In this document: piece by piece, positions 8,740 to 17,002 of the stretch
Layout: every line of letters begins with the position of its first letter
Numbering within the stretch: the stretch's first letter is position 1
Source: Gracilaria domingensis
Lineage: Eukaryota; Rhodophyta; Florideophyceae; Gracilariales; Gracilariaceae
Assembly (NCBI GenBank): GCA_022539475.1
Contig: VCMS01000418.1
Location: 1 to 21,369 of the forward strand
Length of the DNA: 21,369 nt
Reading direction: 5' to 3'
Notes under the pieces: model-generated
Told to the model about the DNA's origin: nothing
Databases searched by the model: none
The model's input: only the letters and a program-made list of their open reading frames with translations
Made by a program: the position numbers and the translations under genes

Positions 8740-9345
8740 TGAGAGAGAGGGAGTGATGGAGAGGTCATGTATTTCACACACACTCTCGCACAGATAATTG
8801 CGGGTGAGATATATTGTGGGGGGAGTAAAATACTGGTGGAGTTTTCCACCGTGTAGTTCTTGTAGTCCGAGGCGCTAGCAAGCGCTGAACGGAGTATTTC
8901 GCGACAGTCTTAGGTTATGTCCGATGAGTAGGGTCACTTACAGATACCTTCTGCGGAATGAACCGCAACGCTCTGGAATACTAGTTGCAGTACAGATTGA
9001 GCTCATATGAAATCATACCGTTTTATTCGTATCTATTCTTCTATCGACGCGCTTTTGGCTAACCACTTACATTCGCTATATTACATGTACATATCCCCAT
9101 GATGGGAGCGGGTGTAGGCGCAATCTGCGGCAGATGCCGCAGACTGCACGTCCACATCGGCTGATCGGTAGAACAGAGAGACGTCTCTCTCTCTTACTTT
9201 CCACGCGAAGGATCAGGCGCGAAGCGCCTATCCTCTCCTCGCTCATCATGTAGGGAAACACAATGCCGACAGATGCATGGTTCTCCTACTTGAGGAACCG
9301 TGCACCTGCAACTCGTGAGCTACGTCCGCATCCAAAAGATGCATT
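8740..9345. repeat. Hairpin-rich non-coding stretch
   Basis: I see no coding signal here but many exact inverted repeats. GGTGGA/TCCACC lies at 8835-8850 and GCGCT/AGCGC at 8872-8885. TCTGCGGCA/TGCCGCAGA (9-bp stem) lies at 9124-9143, and a 16-base palindrome AGAGAGACGTCTCTCT at 9175-9190. AGGAT-C-AGGCGC/GCGCCT-ATCCT lies at 9209-9234, TGCATGGTTC/GAACCGTGCA (9 of 10) at 9274-9304, and GCATC/GATGC at 9328-9342. The stretch sits between the gypsy relic and a tandem duplication. It could be a structured RNA, an LTR or a miniature element; nothing decides which. Confidence 0.5.
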
Positions 9346-9420
9346 GACCTGTATAGGCGGAAGCAGAACACGCTCCATCATAGGAGCTCTCACGCTCACA
9401 TTCTCGCTCTCGCGCATCAT

Positions 9421-9727
9421 TTGAATGCGATGGGAAACCTAGCAGACTCAAACAAAACAGAACCGTTTTGAGCTAAGAAATAGTCGTAGGGACCTAGTAC
9501 CGCGCAAAGGAAGAGAGCAGGAAGGGATAGGTTCGGAATTACAAGCCACATACGTTAAAGCGCGAACGGTGTCGAAGCGAGACAACTGCACAAGCAGGAC
9601 ACGCAAGTGCCCATAGCAGCCAAACTATACCGCAAGAATGCGAATAAACGAAAGAGCAGCTATGTCCCAACGCAAGCACGCAGAATCTGCCTCAATCCGA
9701 CCAGTCAGACATCGATCTTGAGCAGAC
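9421..9727 (+). pseudogene. Broken copy 1 of a tandem duplication
   Basis: This stretch aligns base by base, with small gaps, to 9808-10125. Shared landmarks in order are ATTTGAATGCGATGG, CGCAAAGGAAGA, AAAGCGCGAA-GTGTCGAAGCG, ACCGCAAGA-TGCG and GAGCAGC-TATGTC. The start codon aligns with that of copy 2, and the first codons correspond (M....D..KTE), but a TGA stops this copy after 13 codons and more stops and indels follow. It is therefore a decayed paralogue of the frame at 9819. Confidence 0.6.
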
Positions 9728-9807
9728 GAAATGAAATTGGTTGTGTAGCCTGTTGGTACGCAAGCAGAAATTTATCTATAAGCTAGTTCAATTCTCCGTT
9801 GGATACA

Positions 9808-10125
9808 TTTGAAATGCGATGGAACGTACAATTGATAAAACAAAAACAGAAAACGTTGACGTTCAGAAAAGCGAGGACCTTAGTAACTCGCAAAAGGAAG
9901 AAGAAGAAGGAAAGGGATCGGTTACGGTGTACCAGCACGGCACTCAATCGATCGTAAAGCGCGAAAGTGTCGAAGCGGAGAACTCAGTCAAGCAAAGGAC
10001 ACCAAGAATGCCATCGCAGGCAAACATACCGCAAGATGCGATAAACGCAGAGAGCAGCCTATGTCTCCAACCAAAGTTACCAGAAATCGTCTCATCCCCG
10101 ACACTCAGAGATTCAAGATCGCCAG
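9808..10125 (+). repeat. Copy 2 of the tandem duplication
   Basis: This is the direct-repeat partner of 9421-9727, offset by about 390 bases. The match begins at ATTTGAAATGCGATGG, just before the start codon, and fades after about 10125, so the duplicated unit covers the first two thirds of the hypothetical gene. Sequences upstream of the two copies do not resemble each other. Confidence 0.6.
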
Positions 10126-10241
10126 GAACGCAAAACTTGGTTTGTTGCCGCAGTAGGCTCAGCTTCTCGCGTCTTGCGCTCTTTGGGTTACCGGGTTCCG
10201 TTTTCAACCTTCCCCAATCGTTCTATATCTTGGACAAATAG
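9819..10241 (+). CDS. Hypothetical protein, 140 aa (open copy 2)
   Basis: The frame starts at an ATG whose context is shared with the broken copy 1 and runs 140 codons. I recognise no family. The N-terminal half is hydrophilic and rich in Lys, Glu, Gln and Ser, with an acidic QKEEEEGKG run at about residues 26-34, as in a disordered region. The last 40 residues become more hydrophobic (SFSRLALFGLPG), with two cysteines near residue 110. There is no clear signal peptide or membrane segment. An open frame kept in one of two diverged copies hints at past or present coding constraint, but copy number two and this length do not prove it. A longer gene with introns is possible. It could also belong to a transposon. 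Confidence 0.4.
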   Translation: MERTIDKTKTENVDVQKSEDLSNSQKEEEEGKGSVTVYQHGTQSIVKRESVEAENSVKQRTPRMPSQANIPQDAINAESSLCLQPKLPEIVSSPTLRDSRSPGTQNLVCCRSRLSFSRLALFGLPGSVFNLPQSFYILDK

Positions 10242-10432
10242 AAGAAGTTGAGGGATGAAAACTATATTTCCTGCCGTTTATGCATGTTTTAAGCGCGGCG
10301 AAAAACGTGGTGAGGATTGGTTAGTTTAGAGGCAAAGATACGTGGAAGCGAATATGGGAAGAACGTAGCGAATAGACTGCAACGAATACATCCATGAGAA
10401 TACGGCATGAATTGTCGCGCTTTATGGCGTTC

Positions 10433-10447
10433 TACTCCGGCGGAGTA
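10433..10447. repeat. Perfect palindrome in a CG-rich patch
   Basis: TACTCCG-G-CGGAGTA forms an exact 7-bp stem with a one-base centre. It opens a CpG-dense stretch (10433-10503) that is unlike the AT-richer sequence on both sides and leads into the zinc-finger fragment. Confidence 0.55.
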
Positions 10448-10503
10448 AACGCCGCCGACGGTAACGGTATGTCGGACGCCGGAGGCGCGCGGCGGCGCGG
10501 CAG

Positions 10504-10602
10504 GGAAGAGCTTTATGTTTCTCTAAGTGCGAGTACTGCGACAAGGTGTACAGCGTAACACCGTTGCGAAATCCACGTTTACTAACTACGTCGGTAGATT
10601 AA
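10504..10602 (+). pseudogene. BED-type zinc finger fragment, perhaps hAT transposase
   Basis: The frame reads FSKCEYCDKVYSV at 10519-10557, an excellent match to the start of BED zinc fingers (K-C-x-Y-C-x-K-x-Y), which bind DNA in hAT transposases and related host proteins. The histidines expected about 12-20 residues later are absent: the following NPRLLTTSVD has Pro and Leu where N-H-L...H would be. The frame stops at 10600. About 200 bases on, a frame at 10637-10849 ends with LVVGFARSFLLPMVS, which faintly recalls the hAT dimerisation motif (L-x-x-x-A-R-x-x-L-x-x-P-x-x-S). If both are real, this is an internally deleted hAT relic. The finger is moderately supported, the rest weakly. Confidence 0.35.
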
Positions 10603-11430
10603 TCGCGAGAAGTAACACCCTTGTGTTGAGGTCGACGTGTACCTGACGTTCTTTTGTGAACGAAACGCTCACTGTGATTTTAAACTCAACAAATATATTC
10701 TCCGTTCTCCAGCCATGAACGTCGAATCTTTGACTGTCGCTCTGACCTCCTTCTACCTCTTCACATCTTGGCAGTCTTTGGTCGTCGGTTTCGCTCGTTC
10801 ATTTCTTCTTCCCATGGTCTCGCTACTCGTACACAAGAAGCGTGGGTGACCCTTCGTTACTCGCCGAGGAGCTCCTTACCTCTTTCAATGCAGCCATTGT
10901 AACCCAATTGCCACGTTTCGTCTGAAAGCCAGGCGCTGGACGCACGACACAAGCCGGCCATTCGGAGGAAGCAAGGCGTCTCAACTTGCGCCCGCGCCCT
11001 GCATCTTTCCGAAACTGAGTTCAGCTGCCCCTGCTCGCCTTCCCACCGAGCCTTCAGTGTCCCGAGACATCGTCGCACCCACCCGTGCGCCCCTCCATCA
11101 TCCGCCGACACTTCGTCATTGTGTATTCTCTCGTTCCGGGTCTCCGTCACCGGTCTTACACTTAGCAGCGGTCGCAAACACGAAACAGTGTCCCGCGCAC
11201 CAAGTTCAGTAGTTCTGAAGCATGGACACTTGGTGAATTTCCGGCAGAGGATAGCGGAGTTCTACTCGGGTCACTTATGTTCTCGTCGGCCGGTTCCAGC
11301 ACCTAGGCTTCTCAGATCCTAGTGGCTGAGACCTCTGGGAGGAACAGACGACACTTGAGAGTTGGGGCTTCGAGACGCTTCGGCCCGCGCCGTATCTTCT
11401 CGCAAAAAAGCGATTACGAGACCATAACAA
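10603..11430. other. Unassigned region with open stretches
   Basis: The frame at 10637-10849 (+) is discussed with the zinc-finger fragment. From 10850 to 11209 the + strand has 120 codons without stop but with no early start codon. It begins with a C-x2-C pair (FQCSHC) and is then rich in Pro, Ser and Arg. The - strand also has a 106-codon frame at 10857-11177. Such lengths occur by chance in this window. The C-terminal exons of the NTAQ1-like gene on the - strand would have to lie here, but I could not find their motifs. Confidence 0.3.
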
Positions 11431-11439
11431 GTTCCCAAG

Positions 11440-12050
11440 CGCTGTACAGAACTGAAGAACGCATTTTCGAACGAAGTACGCCTCAAAAGACGGTTTCAAT
11501 CGCAGAACTGTCCTGCGCAGAAGGATGTAAGTTAGCGCCACCATCTAACCAAGCGAGACGCCGCGTTCAGAACACTTGTTAAACAGCTCCAGTTGGCTAA
11601 CCACAACGAAAACATATTCTTCCACCCTATACCAGGACGGCTAACTGCACGAAAAATATTCACTCTATGTTCCGGCTTCTCTGGAAGAGACGCCACCTCC
11701 AAATCAAACTTAAGCGAAGTAGTGAGGGGCTTCTTTGATAAGTAAATAGCGTGGTACTCCCAAGAATAATTAAAGGGAATCTTTCGTAGGTCTCTGCAGG
11801 TTACAACGATATAGTCTTCAAGCACTCTAAAGGCAAACCATCAGGTTACCGCCTATCCTCTTACACCTCATATTTCTCACTTCTTCGACGAGCTTTCGGC
11901 CGTAAGTGTATCGTGATGACCTCCCAGAGTAGTGGCCATACTTTTCCCTACAACACTAGTACAGTTTCTCGCATCTGAACTTCAGAATGGAAAAAATGTA
12001 CTTGAAGCAAGACGCAATTTCCCATTCCCTCTCTAGGAAGTCTCTACGCG
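11440..12050 (-). CDS. NTAQ1-like N-terminal glutamine amidohydrolase, partial
   Basis: NTAQ1 deamidates N-terminal Gln of proteins to Glu in the Arg/N-degron pathway, using a Cys-His-Asp triad. Here the - strand reads LEDYIVVTCRDLRKIP, aligning with the family's L-E-E-C-Y-A-V-F-I-S...I-P. It continues WEYHAIYL (11762-11739), matching W-D-Y-H-V-V-L-L with the catalytic His. FDLE follows (Asp codon 11705-11703), exactly 18 residues from W to F as in the human Y-D-L-D, with the catalytic Asp. After about 185 nt the frame RTVLRLKPSFEAYF matches T-V-L-x...F-D-x-Y, implying an intron. Upstream, GKVWPLLWEV (from 11947) matches E-N-V-W-x-L. It joins in phase through a 38-nt GTAAGA...TTTAG intron (11864-11827). 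The catalytic Cys may be in ASCF near 12033, but that join is out of phase. C-terminal motifs were not found, so it may be partial or decayed. Confidence 0.5.
11827..11864 (-). other. Candidate 38-nt spliceosomal intron
   Basis: On the - strand this segment begins GTAAGA and ends TTTGCCTTTAG, with a CTGAT branch-like element about 18 bases before its end. Removing it joins two NTAQ1-like stretches in the same reading frame (phase 2), one of which would otherwise run into a TGA. Introns this short are known in several protist and algal lineages. It is called from sequence alone. Confidence 0.45.
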
Positions 12051-12223
12051 ATTCAGGAGCATCCTTCAAGAATCTTTTTGTCAAAATCTGTAGAAATCTA
12101 AATTCTAATGAAAAGGTTTTCATTTTGCATCGCGAAGAACGCACTATATGCGAGTGTGCCTTTTTTCTGCAAGTTTTTCGTGGGCGATATTCCTGAGGCT
12201 AAGGGACATTCTGTCTACTCTTC

Positions 12224-12910
12224 ATGGGACCAAAACGCAAAGCCCTTGTCGTAGATGCTAAGATCCCCTCCCTCATCATTTTATGCAGTAATGATTCTTA
12301 CGTCATTCAACTGGACCCTCTCAAAACACACTAAAACTTTTAAGTGATAGCTTCTTTGAAGAAGTCAGAAAGACATACCAGCTTATTCTCGAATATGCAA
12401 AGAAAGGCGAAGGAGAAAGAAGTTTACGTCGTGCAAGGGAGAGGAGATCTAAGTCGATACTCTCATGCGTTCTAATTCCATATCTCTTATCGTCGTGGCA
12501 TGCAAAACGCTCCTTGACCGGGTAGCATTCATCAGGGGTTATTTCCATGCAGTGTGTTTCGGAAGCAAGAGAGCTCTCTTTGAACCAGTTTACGCACTTG
12601 CATCTCGGCATATTGAACGGCGATTAATACTCCAGAAATCGAGAGACTGTAGTCAGAGACCCTAAGCACTGCAATAGAATCATCCGCGTCACGTTCATTT
12701 CGAACGATACGTACTCAAATCCAGAACTTTACAAACGCAATCTACCCCATGCAATGCAAGTTTTCTGCCAGAGGTTTGCATATAGATTTGTTTACGCCGA
12801 AGAAGGCAGGTTACTGAATGGAACCTTCATTAAGGCAGATTCCCTCGAATGATGGATGCCAAAATACAAAGACATTGAAATGTTTTGCTTTCATGAGGAA
12901 TTCTTTGAAA
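12224..12910 (+). other. Unidentified open stretches, possible old coding relic
   Basis: A series of open stretches follows on the + strand in changing frames: 12224-12331 (MGPKRKALVVDAK...), 12334-12516 (LLSDSFFEEVRKTYQLILEY...), 12465-12662, and 12628-12852 (NRIIRVTFISND...YKRNLPHAMQVF), continuing to about 12910 after a stop. Taken together they read like one frame-shifted protein of about 220 residues, but I recognise no family. The - strand has a 96-codon frame over 12321-12611. Local AT-richness differs from the CG-rich flanks. Chance cannot be ruled out. Confidence 0.2.
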
Positions 12911-13035
12911 TCTGATAGCGAGCGCAGGACACGGCCCCAATCAGAACAATTTTCTCTCAGTACTCGGACGTCGCTTGACTACTTATAGGTTCAATCGTGC
13001 CCATGGTGTAGTGAAAGCTCTATTTCGTCTCTAAG

Positions 13036-13374
13036 GTGGCAGATTTCGAGCCTTATAAATGCTCCTCGACAAGTGGTCCCGCAGCAATTCATAGCTTTTG
13101 GAATTGGAACTCTGAAGTTTTATCACGGCTCTTAACAGAAGAAAGAACTACACCATTGCAGCATTTTAGCGGTATCTCTAAACAGCGTCGTTTAATCGTT
13201 TCTCTTGTAATGTTGTTGACAGGCCTTGTTAATGGAGCTGAAGGTCGATACGACTTTCATATGGAAAGCTATTGTCCATGTGCTAGCGAGCCGCAAGCAG
13301 CGCTGAAGGGTTTTCATGATACGAACGATCTGTTTTGCTTTCACCTCGACTCTTTCGCGTTTTCCCTTCCATAG
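13036..13374 (+). CDS. Hypothetical frame, 112 codons, one hydrophobic segment
   Basis: The frame starts at a GTG within TCTCTAAGGTGGCAG, so a true start, if any, may lie upstream or at an exon border. The sequence has a basic KQRR followed by a hydrophobic run (LIVSLVMLLTGLV, about residues 55-67), like a short membrane segment or a signal anchor, then four cysteines in the C-terminal third. I recognise no family. It follows the unidentified open stretches on the same strand. It may be a real small gene, an exon, or chance. Confidence 0.2.
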   Translation: MADFEPYKCSSTSGPAAIHSFWNWNSEVLSRLLTEERTTPLQHFSGISKQRRLIVSLVMLLTGLVNGAEGRYDFHMESYCPCASEPQAALKGFHDTNDLFCFHLDSFAFSLP

Positions 13375-14334
13375 AGTTTTGAACTGAATGAATTTAGCAC
13401 TAGGAGCTGCTACAGCCCCGTTCTCTAAACTGTGAGGATCAATGTAGCAGTTAGCTTATCATGACTCCATTTAGTTCTTTTAGTGTTCCGCAGAAGATAA
13501 TCCACTAGCACTATAATTCGGGATTCTATGGTCGTTGAAGGCCTCCATTGCTGTTTACCGCCCGTCGTAACGAACCAATTAAATTCAGATATTAACCTAA
13601 AAATGCAGCCGGATACGATTGCAAGCGCCAGAGCTGGTGCGCTCATGCTATGACGGTATTAGCTTGATCTAAATTCATCCGGGACGAATTGTTTGTATAT
13701 TCACGGAAAGCATATGTGGGCGGGAGGTATAATTATTATAGTAGCTACTAACTCTCGTTACTAGCATGGTTTTCTGCAGGCTGGTCTATCCGGGCGCATT
13801 ACCCACTTTCGTCGTGCGATTTGAAGGCGCTTTCGTAAGTTGCGTCAGTTCTGGCTTTGAGCAGTGTAAAAGTGTCGTGTGTCAGTAGTGACGACGAACT
13901 TGGGTGAGGCAACGCCATGTCGTCAAGTTTTTTGTACTAAGGTTGCCATCATATGGATACTCGAAGAAGGATTAGCTGAGTCTGTCTGATGACTGTATAG
14001 CTTGTAGACTTGGGAAAAAAAGGACTGGGTCAAGTCATGTAATCAAACTGTGATTTGGGAGGTGTCGAAGAGGCTGAAAAATGGTGGGTTTAAAAATGTG
14101 TGCGCGCGAGCAGGGGTTTTATTGTGATGCCTAGATGATGCGAGTAATGTGTGCGCTCTCGAATTGTGCTTTTTAAGCGCTCATAATACTCGAGACTATA
14201 CTCTCATTTATGTACAGCCGGCCGTTGTCTGTAGCGCCCTTTTCCATCCGCGCCATGCCATCGTGGCCAGCACTGTTTCACGTGTTGGCGGGCGGGTAAC
14301 ACGTAATGCACGTTGAGCGGGAAGTGTCGAGAAG
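13375..14334. other. No gene seen; simple motif repeats
   Basis: No recognisable protein motif in either strand; a 73-codon - strand frame (13425-13646) is anonymous. Near 14050-14170 short words recur that also occur in the inverted-repeat element to the right: TGGGAGGT at about 14057, and AATGTGTGCGC twice at about 14095 and 14145. A diverged extra unit of that repeat family may be present. Confidence 0.35.
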
Positions 14335-14753
14335 GTGTTTTGGGAGGTCTTGGCATGGTGCCTAAACGTAGCCAGAAATGTGCCCGCGCCCGTAGGGGCG
14401 AGGCGGGGGGGGGGGGGGGTTGGTTGAGTTAGGGTGGCTACCTACAGCCGCACCCCCCGTCCGCGGGCACGTTTTTGGCTGGGTTTTTTTAAAAATGTGC
14501 TTTGTTTATGCCCCGCGGGTGGGGGGGTCCGGTCGTGTTAGGGTACTACGCCTAACACCCGACCGGGACCCCGCCGCCCGCGGCACGTTTTTGGCCGATT
14601 TTTGAAAAATGTGCGATTTTATGCCCGCGGCGGGGGGGTTCGGTCGTGTTGGGTAGCGTAGCCCTCTAACACGACCGACCCCCCGCCCTGCCCCGGGCCG
14701 TGCACGTGTTTTCGCACAATTCTGGTAGCGTTCCACAGGACCTCCCAAAACAC
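14335..14753. mobile_element. Foldback/MITE-like element with nested hairpins
   Basis: The segment is bounded by perfect 15-bp terminal inverted repeats: GTGTTTTGGGAGGTC at 14335-14349 and GACCTCCCAAAACAC at 14739-14753. Inside are three successive hairpin units (about 14371-14479, 14491-14591, 14606-14711). Each has arms like AAATGTGCCCGCG and CGCGGGCACGTTT, a G-run facing a C-run, and a tip GTCGTGTTRGGGTA facing TAACACGAC. Unit 1 arms match at 16 of 18 positions and contain a run of 15 G (14405-14419). It encodes no transposase, so it would be non-autonomous. Target-site duplications are not evident. Which transposon superfamily mobilises it cannot be told from the ends. Confidence 0.65.
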
Positions 14754-14813
14754 AGCAAAGCAACGCAACACCGTCCACAAAACGTAATCTGCACACGGGC
14801 CCGGGTGGTCAAC

Positions 14814-14842
14814 GTTGTGTTACGGTAGCGACCCTACACAAC
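14814..14842. repeat. Fourth related hairpin outside the inverted repeats
   Basis: GTTGTGT at 14814-14820 pairs exactly with ACACAAC at 14836-14842, with GGT/ACC pairing inside around AGCG. The tip resembles those of the three units in the neighbouring element (GTGTT...GGTAGCG...CTAACAC), so it looks like a solo or displaced unit of the same family. Confidence 0.5.
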
Positions 14843-15320
14843 TGACGCTCGGTCGCGCTGCCAGTACATCAGAATGACATTATGAACATGTCTGACGAGG
14901 CGCGTCTGCAACAGACGCCGTCTCCATGCAAAACCTTCTCCGCAGGCAAGGCAACAGTGGTTGGAAGTTTCACGCACTTTGGCTTGTGGCTCCTAGCACC
15001 CTACAGCCTCGCTTTCCCGCGCCGCTCTACTTTGTAGCAGAACAAAAATCTGCTCGTTGTTTGTTTCGCCACCGCCCATGAATTTCTCGCGAGTGACGCC
15101 ACTGCAACGCTCGCATCGTCCGTCGTCCGTCGCGCGTGCCTTCGAGCCGCAGCGTCATCGCCGCGCACCTGCTATGAGGCGTAAATCACTGCTCAATGCT
15201 TCGAAGCATGGGAAGCATGGGATGTCCATAGAACGCCGCGCATCAAACTCTCTCAGAGTGAAGGAACCGTTGCAGAGGCGCTGGGGGAGGTATACAGCAT
15301 AGCGGACGTGACCAAAGTAA
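14843..15320. other. No supported gene
   Basis: An 81-codon + strand frame (15057-15302) and part of a 146-codon - strand frame (15155-15595) cover this area. The latter overlaps the ankyrin relic on the other strand and is taken as a shadow. No motif supports either. A start of the ankyrin gene could lie here but is not visible. Confidence 0.3.
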
Positions 15321-16840
15321 TCGTCATTGCATATTGCCGCCTTGAAGGAAACCATGGAATGTCGTGGAACAGCTACAGCGGCAACGGCACACGAAGTGCC
15401 TGAATCACCAAAAGATAAGACAACGCGTTGCGCTATTGCGCTCGGTGGCGGACAGAGAGTACACTTTTGAACAAGCGTGCAGGCCCAGGTCAGCACTGCG
15501 CCAGACTGCATATCCGAAGAGGATGGCACTGGAGTGCAGTTGCATTTTGTTCGCAATGACGGTGCACATGTGGCTTCGTGAACGACTGCAGGCACGCTCG
15601 TTGACTGTCCTTACCGCTGCCCAACGATAGCCGATGGACATTCTTCGTATTGCACATCTTTGCTACCTCGAGTGAACACCTAGAACGTTTGGTGAGCTGA
15701 GTCTAATTCCGGTCCAGCGGCTCTTCGGCCGACCTCTGAAAACCCAAGATGGCCGTTGGCCGAACGGCGGACGTACGAGGACTGGTTTCACAGAATCGCG
15801 CGACTCGCATATGCTCGTGCCGCGCAATTAACGGGAACACTCATCGCTGAACAATGTGACGCGAGCATAGCCTCAAATGCTTAGGCGTTGCGCGGACGGG
15901 GTAGTCTACAATTCTCCGAGTAGCAAAGCCATCACGACGGTAAGAAATGGGTCGGTTGAATCCAGCTGTTGTGAGACCAATTGACGGATCGCGATTAACA
16001 CGGAGTAGATTAGGAAGGTTTTGGTGTAATTCTCTGCGTGTGGGGGGATTGCACAGCGCACGCACCAGCTTCGGTCGAAAGTGCTGAGGCATCATGATGC
16101 CGGCACTATGGACAGATTGAGATCGTGAAGGCTCTGTTGCAAAGGGCACGGCTCGGGAGGGCCATGCGAGCGTAGTAGACACCTATCGTCACAAAATACC
16201 TGCATTGTTGAGCGCGTGAAAGGTGGCACGGTTGAGGTGTAGAAGGAGCTGCTGTTGTCGCCGTGGCGCCGACTTGTAACAGCATAGTAGCAAGTACGAA
16301 TCGGAGATGCGTTGCATCTCAGGGCGATGTATGGATACTTGGGAGGTGATTGAAGCGGGAGCTTGCTGGCAGCAGCAGTGTCGCAGCAGCGCAGACGATC
16401 TCGGAATTGCGTCGCATCATCGCGCCGGATAAGCGGACAACAAGGGTGGTTAAGGTTGAACGTGCACAGCGCAGACAATGTTTGGTTCGAAAATGTGTTG
16501 CTTATTGCACTCTCAAACGGACAACTTTGAGGTGGTAAGAAAGCTGCTGGTAGCGCCGGAGCCGACTTGCACAGTGGCGAGACAACCATGTTCAGGAGTG
16601 CGTTGCATTCTGACGCGCGAATGGAACGGACACATAGAGCTTACAAAGGATAATTCTGCAGCGCGGCGCTACCCCCCCCCCCGCCCCGACCCCCGTGAAA
16701 CAGTGCAACATCTACGACTAGGCAATGCTTTTCATCTAGGGCGATGAAGGGACACGTTGAGATGGTGAAGAAGCGGTTTGCTGCAGTGCGGCTCCAATTT
16801 GTCACTGTGCGGACAACTACGGTTAAGAGTTGGCTCATGT
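15320..16840 (+). pseudogene. Decayed ankyrin-repeat gene
   Basis: Ankyrin repeats (33 residues, two helices, protein binding) are recognisable about every 100-120 nt on the + strand. The clearest are ALHLRAMYGYLG (about 16302-16337), YGQIEIVKALLQRA (16107-16148), NFEVVRKLLVAPEP (16522-16563), NGHIELTK (16623-16646) and MKGHVEMVKKRFAAV (16744-16788). Their helix-2 anchors fall near 16110, 16224, 16333, 16434, 16519, 16628 and 16750. Weaker repeats go back to 15330 (LHIAA-like) and 15540 (LHFVRNDGAH). Frames change between repeats and several carry stops, so no protein over about 90 residues can be read. A run of 11 C at 16672-16682 sits inside one repeat. The neighbouring - strand frames, including 165 codons at 16092-16589, are shadows. 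Confidence 0.7.
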
Positions 16841-16984
16841 GTACTTTATGCCTTTTCCCTACAAGCTATCAAGCGACTGGTTTAGTGCCATTTCCTCGCA
16901 TCGGTTATTGCGGTCTTGAAGCATCTGCACTGGTATCGGAGAACTGAAGTTTTTGTTGCGACTTCTGTGGTGCGCGGCAGCTGT

Positions 16985-17002
16985 ATAATATAATAATAAT
17001 AA
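16985..17002. repeat. AT/AAT microsatellite
   Basis: A short imperfect run of ATA and AAT units follows the end of the ankyrin relic. It marks the change from decayed coding sequence to an unassigned stretch. Confidence 0.6.

Noticed and set aside
10850..11209. 120 stop-free codons on the + strand with a C-x2-C pair
   Set aside because: No start codon near the 5' end, no second half of a zinc finger, and a length expected by chance several times in a window of this size.
15155..15595. 146-codon - strand frame as a real gene
   Set aside because: Ankyrin motifs on the + strand cover much of it, and it has no recognisable motif.
16092..16589. 165-codon - strand frame as a real gene
   Set aside because: Antisense shadow of the ankyrin relic.
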